Assembly: GCA_021793405.1 (NCBI GenBank)
Contig: JAJYSV010000044.1
Span: 1-34,278 of the forward strand
From: Acidobacteriota bacterium
Lineage (GTDB): Bacteria > Acidobacteriota > Terriglobia > Terriglobales > Acidobacteriaceae
Length of the DNA: 34,278 nucleotides
Reading direction: 5' to 3'
The notes under the pieces: generated by a model
Told to the model about the DNA's origin: nothing
Seen by the model: the letters and a program-made list of their open reading frames with translations, nothing else
Database searches by the model: none
Shown here: piece after piece, positions 33,739-34,278 of the stretch
How the letters are laid out: the number at the start of each line of letters is the position of its first letter
Position numbering within the stretch: the first letter of the stretch is position 1
Translations under genes and position numbers: made by a program

Positions 33739-33993
33739 ATGAAGAAGAGCCGGTTTACGGAAGCGCAGATCATGGGGATTTTGAAGCAGCATGAGGCCGG
33801 GGTAAAAACGGCGGATCTGTGCTGGGAGCATGGGATCAGCGCAGCCACTTTCTACCGCTGGAAGTCGAACTTCGGCGGGATGGACGTGAGCGATGCGCAG
33901 CGGCTGCGGCAGATGGAAGATGAGAAACGGCGGCTGAAGTCGCTGGTTGCCGATCTGAGCCTGGACCGGGAAGTGCTGAAGTCGGTGATTTGA
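33739..33993 (+). CDS. IS3-family transposase OrfA
   Basis: An 84-aa HTH protein (MKKSRFTEAQIMGILKQHEA, then TADLCWEHGISAATFYRWKSNFGGM) with a C-terminal leucine-zipper-like helix (LRQMEDEKRRLKSLVADLSLDREVLKSVI) is the standard IS3 OrfA that binds transposon ends. A GAGGAG ribosome site precedes ATG 33739, which favours it over the upstream GTG at 33721. Confidence 0.92.
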   Translation: MKKSRFTEAQIMGILKQHEAGVKTADLCWEHGISAATFYRWKSNFGGMDVSDAQRLRQMEDEKRRLKSLVADLSLDREVLKSVI

Positions 33994-34155
33994 AAAAACG
34001 GCTGGAGCTTGCCGGCCTGAGAGAGGATATTGTGTTCGCTCAGGCCGAACACGGTGTGAGCGAACGCAGGGCTTGCAAGCTGCTGTGCATGGATCGAGCC
34101 AGCTATCGATATGAGCCGAGGCCGGATCGGGACGCGGAGTTGCACGAGGAACGTA
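33990..34155 (+). pseudogene. IS3-family transposase OrfB, truncated
   Basis: The frame begins in the -1 register relative to OrfA, as usual, with LELAGLREDIVFAQAEHGVSERRACKLLCMDRASYRYEPRPD, the OrfB start. Similarity ends after about 50 residues (DAELHEE), before the DDE catalytic core; the remaining codons to 34226 are foreign. The element cannot transpose by itself. Confidence 0.85.
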
Positions 34156-34191
34156 AGCGTCCGGAGTGGGCCGTGAGGGGTAGGCTGGGAA

Positions 34192-34227
34192 CTCAAGTGT
34201 CCATAAGTTGGCAAGTGGACACTTGAG
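34192..34227. repeat. Perfect 11-bp inverted repeat next to the truncated IS
   Basis: CTCAAGTGTCC (34192-34202) and GGACACTTGAG (34217-34227) enclose 14 bp. It begins about 35 bp after the orfB breakpoint. It may be the end of a second insertion that truncated the IS, or a recombination target. The window ends before a partner gene is visible. Confidence 0.6.
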
Positions 34228-34278
34228 ATCAGGCAAGATTGCTCTGAGAGTGAGGTGCGGCGACATTCCAAGGCAGCA

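Larger units (their letters stand above)
33656..34191 (+). mobile_element. Truncated IS3-family insertion sequence (left part)
   Basis: The pair orfA (33739) and truncated orfB (33990) identifies an IS3-family element of the IS407-like type. The left end is uncertain: TGAGCTGTCTTCCTCCGATT from 33656 has the TG-start form of IS3 ends. The right part is missing, because recognisable orfB stops near 34155, where unrelated DNA begins. It lies just downstream of the rhamnoside locus and may mark a deletion or secondary insertion boundary. Confidence 0.65.

Overview
The window most resembles a chromosome segment of an Acidobacteriota bacterium, probably a Terriglobia-type soil or peat organism. This is inferred from a very long TonB-dependent receptor with an N-terminal carboxypeptidase-regulatory-like domain and no SusD partner, from the abundance of Tat-exported and secreted carbohydrate enzymes, and from moderate-to-high GC. 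No 16S or other taxonomic marker is present.

Region 1 (1-1500) is a scrambled mobile or defence remnant. A cluster of four GC-rich hairpins (19-119) abuts the start of a cas3 helicase fragment. That fragment is cut off after about 120 codons by fusion to a tyrosine recombinase that has lost its N-terminal arm domain. The recombinase ends beside a strong terminator and points at the 3' end of tRNA-Leu(CAA) (1521-1607, minus strand), as expected for an element integrated into a tRNA gene.

Region 2 (1608-11704) looks like resident chromosome built around high-affinity K+ uptake. On the minus strand, in transcription order, lie the KdpD N-terminal half, kdpE, a 178-aa membrane ORF, a 28-residue membrane micropeptide, kdpF (29 aa), kdpA, kdpB and kdpC. 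The KdpD histidine-kinase half is a separate gene transcribed divergently on the plus strand, so KdpD is split and inverted. Three helically phased CTTtTTacg repeats precede the structural genes and look like a KdpE operator. An OsmC-family protein gene, a solo H-box (DHp-like) protein gene and tRNA-Leu(CAG) (11618-11704) close the block. The two tRNA-Leu genes bracket it with their 3' ends outward.

Region 3 (11705-13122) is a short patch with inverted and direct repeats, two small uncharacterised genes and about 430 bp in which I see no gene.

Region 4 (13123-33582) is a rhamnoside-utilisation locus. On the minus strand are a DUF1080/3-keto-disaccharide-hydrolase-like protein and an amidohydrolase_2 lactonase-like protein. 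Divergent from them on the plus strand are a GH106 alpha-L-rhamnosidase, an ACS-type MFS transporter, a TonB-dependent receptor, a GH78 alpha-L-rhamnosidase-like enzyme and two further divergent GH106-like proteins. Together they could bind and import rhamnose-rich oligosaccharides, remove rhamnosyl residues in the periplasm and take up an acidic sugar product. No dedicated regulator is visible.

Region 5 (about 33656-34278) holds the left part of an IS3-family element whose orfB is truncated, followed by a perfect 11-bp inverted repeat that may belong to another insertion.
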